Shown: positions 13,584 through 14,490 of the stretch, piece after piece | How the letters are laid out: every line of letters begins with the position of its first letter | Numbering within the stretch: position 1 is the stretch's first letter | Origin: Planctomicrobium piriforme | GTDB taxonomy: Bacteria > Planctomycetota > Planctomycetia > Pirellulales > PNKZ01 | Assembly: GCA_945877965.1 (NCBI GenBank) | Contig: CAMCTH010000041.1 | Coordinates: 1 to 14,490, forward strand | Reading direction: 5' to 3' | DNA: 14,490 nt | Notes under the pieces: generated by a model | What the model was told of the DNA's origin: nothing | Seen by the model: only the letters and a program-made list of their open reading frames with translations | Databases searched by the model: none | Position numbers and translations under genes: made by a program

Positions 13584-14490
13584 CTACGCAGAGACCGACG
13601 CCGGAACAATCCAATTCTGAAACGCCGTCTCGTCGGCGTTGCGTCCGCTGACGACGAGCACCACGTCGCCGTCGCCGTCGAGCGAGACGGCGGAGCTCAA
13701 CACCGCGGCCGTTGAAATCGCGCCGGAGGGCTCGGTCCGCAGTCCATGCTTTTCATAAAGCCACGCCATCGCGCGCTGCGTCACGTCGTCCGGCACCGCG
13801 GCCGTTTCGCCGACGAGTCGTCGCAAGATCGGCCAGTTGTGCTCGCCGACGTCGTACGATAACAGCCCATCGCAAATGCTCTTCGGCCGATCCAAACGAA
13901 CGCGACTCCCCGCCGCCAGCGAGCGACGAAAGTCGTCCGCCTCGGCCGGTTCGACGCCGATGATCTTCGCCTCCGGAAAACCTCCGGCCACAGCCAACGC
14001 ATGCCCGGCCATCAACCCACCGCCGCTCACTTGGCAAAGGAAGTGCGAGACGCGGCGCCCTTGCCGTTGCAATTCTTCCACAATCTCCAACCCGCCGACG
14101 CCGTTGCCGGCGATCACATGTGGATCGTCGTACGGCGAAGCCTGCACCGCTCCCTCTTGCTCGGCGATCTCGCGCGTCAGCCGATCGCGTTCGCCCGTCT
14201 CGTGATCGCGGGCAATATTATAAGTTCGAATCTCCGCGCCAAACGAACGGGTCAGCTCGAACTTCACCCGCGGAGCCGAGTCGGGCATGACGATGATGAC
14301 CCGCTTCTGATAGCGCATCCCCGCGAAGGCAATCCCCGACGCGAAGTTGCCCGACGAGTGGGCCGCTACGGGCCGATCGCCGATCCTATCTAAGTTTCGC
14401 TCCATCCAATTCAGCGCTCCGAGCAGCTTGAACGAACCGACCGGCGTCCAACCGTAGTCCTTCAGCCACACTCGACGATCCGGCGCGAGA
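13584..14490 (-). CDS. PLP-dependent serine/threonine dehydratase or serine racemase-like enzyme; cut by right edge
   Basis: About 301 codons are present, TAG stop at 13584; the frame stays open to the right edge, so the N-terminus is missing. The GTG at 14471 is an internal valine (RRVWLKDYGWTPVGSFK), not a start. The PLP lysine is in VGSFKLLGA, about 21 residues from the edge. Other fold-type II marks are the Asn loop SSGNFASGIAFAG, the glycine loop VSGGGLMAG, and EPSGAISTAA near the C-terminus. IIGVEPAEADDF keeps the Glu-x3-Ala-x-Asp metal site of serine racemase and related dehydratases, and KSICDGL matches their KTIADGL. There is no ACT domain, so it is not the isoleucine-feedback type. 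The usual His after SGN is Phe, which is a little odd. Either deamination of Ser/Thr or racemisation is possible. It ends 82 bases before the ceramidase-like gene on the same strand. Confidence 0.88.
   Translation of the reverse strand, partial: LAPDRRVWLKDYGWTPVGSFKLLGALNWMERNLDRIGDRPVAAHSSGNFASGIAFAGMRYQKRVIIVMPDSAPRVKFELTRSFGAEIRTYNIARDHETGERDRLTREIAEQEGAVQASPYDDPHVIAGNGVGGLEIVEELQRQGRRVSHFLCQVSGGGLMAGHALAVAGGFPEAKIIGVEPAEADDFRRSLAAGSRVRLDRPKSICDGLLSYDVGEHNWPILRRLVGETAAVPDDVTQRAMAWLYEKHGLRTEPSGAISTAAVLSSAVSLDGDGDVVLVVSGRNADETAFQNWIVPASVSA

Noticed and set aside
1..14490. tRNA, rRNA, CRISPR array, insertion sequence, prophage, toxin-antitoxin or defence genes
   Set aside because: No cloverleaf-like segment, spaced repeat array, transposase, integrase or nuclease motif was recognised on either strand; coding density is filled by the ten genes listed.

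Overview
The window reads as ordinary chromosomal DNA of a Planctomycetota bacterium, most likely of the Pirellulales type. The strongest signs are a PSCyt1-PSCyt2/DUF1549-DUF1553 ('PSD1') cytochrome-like protein followed by Tat-exported DUF1501 proteins, a Tat-exported Gfo/Idh/MocA oxidoreductase of the type that is expanded in this phylum, a high G+C content, and many Sec or Tat export signals. I have no database search behind the lineage call.

Layout, left to right (all genes on the minus strand except the UspA gene). 1-914: N-terminal part of an exported prolyl oligopeptidase (S9A), cut by the left edge. 994-1953: exported SGNH/GDSL hydrolase. 2104-3504: Tat-exported Gfo/Idh/MocA dehydrogenase. 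3764-5137 and 5309-6742: two different DUF1501 proteins. 6799-9888: PSD1-type c-type cytochrome-like protein. 10098-10532 (+): UspA-type stress protein. 10573-11763: protoglobin-sensor histidine kinase. 12044-13501: ceramidase-fold exported protein that appears to lack the family's nucleophilic serine. 13584-14490: PLP-dependent serine/threonine dehydratase or serine racemase-like enzyme, cut by the right edge.

Transcription of the left block runs right to left: PSD1, DUF1501, DUF1501, then Gfo/Idh/MocA, SGNH hydrolase and prolyl oligopeptidase. The PSD1-DUF1501 pair is the classic planctomycete unit (56-base gap). The later genes have larger gaps (171, 259, 150 and 79 bases) and may have their own promoters. 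Every product of this block carries an export signal, so the block probably handles organic matter outside the cytoplasm, but no substrate can be read from the sequence. The right block holds a small stress/gas-sensing pair (UspA and the globin kinase, convergent) and two genes with no obvious link to it.

No gap exceeds 300 bases. The longest are 11764-12043 (280 bases), 3505-3763 (259) and 9889-10097 (209); the repeats and hairpins seen in them are listed. A 12-base motif occurs twice upstream of the Gfo/Idh/MocA gene and once, with one mismatch, upstream of PSD1, at almost the same distance from the start codon. I see no tRNA, rRNA, CRISPR, insertion sequence, prophage or defence system, and nothing I would call a wholly new system. 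The best leads are the serine-less ceramidase-like protein, the orphan globin kinase and the shared upstream motif.
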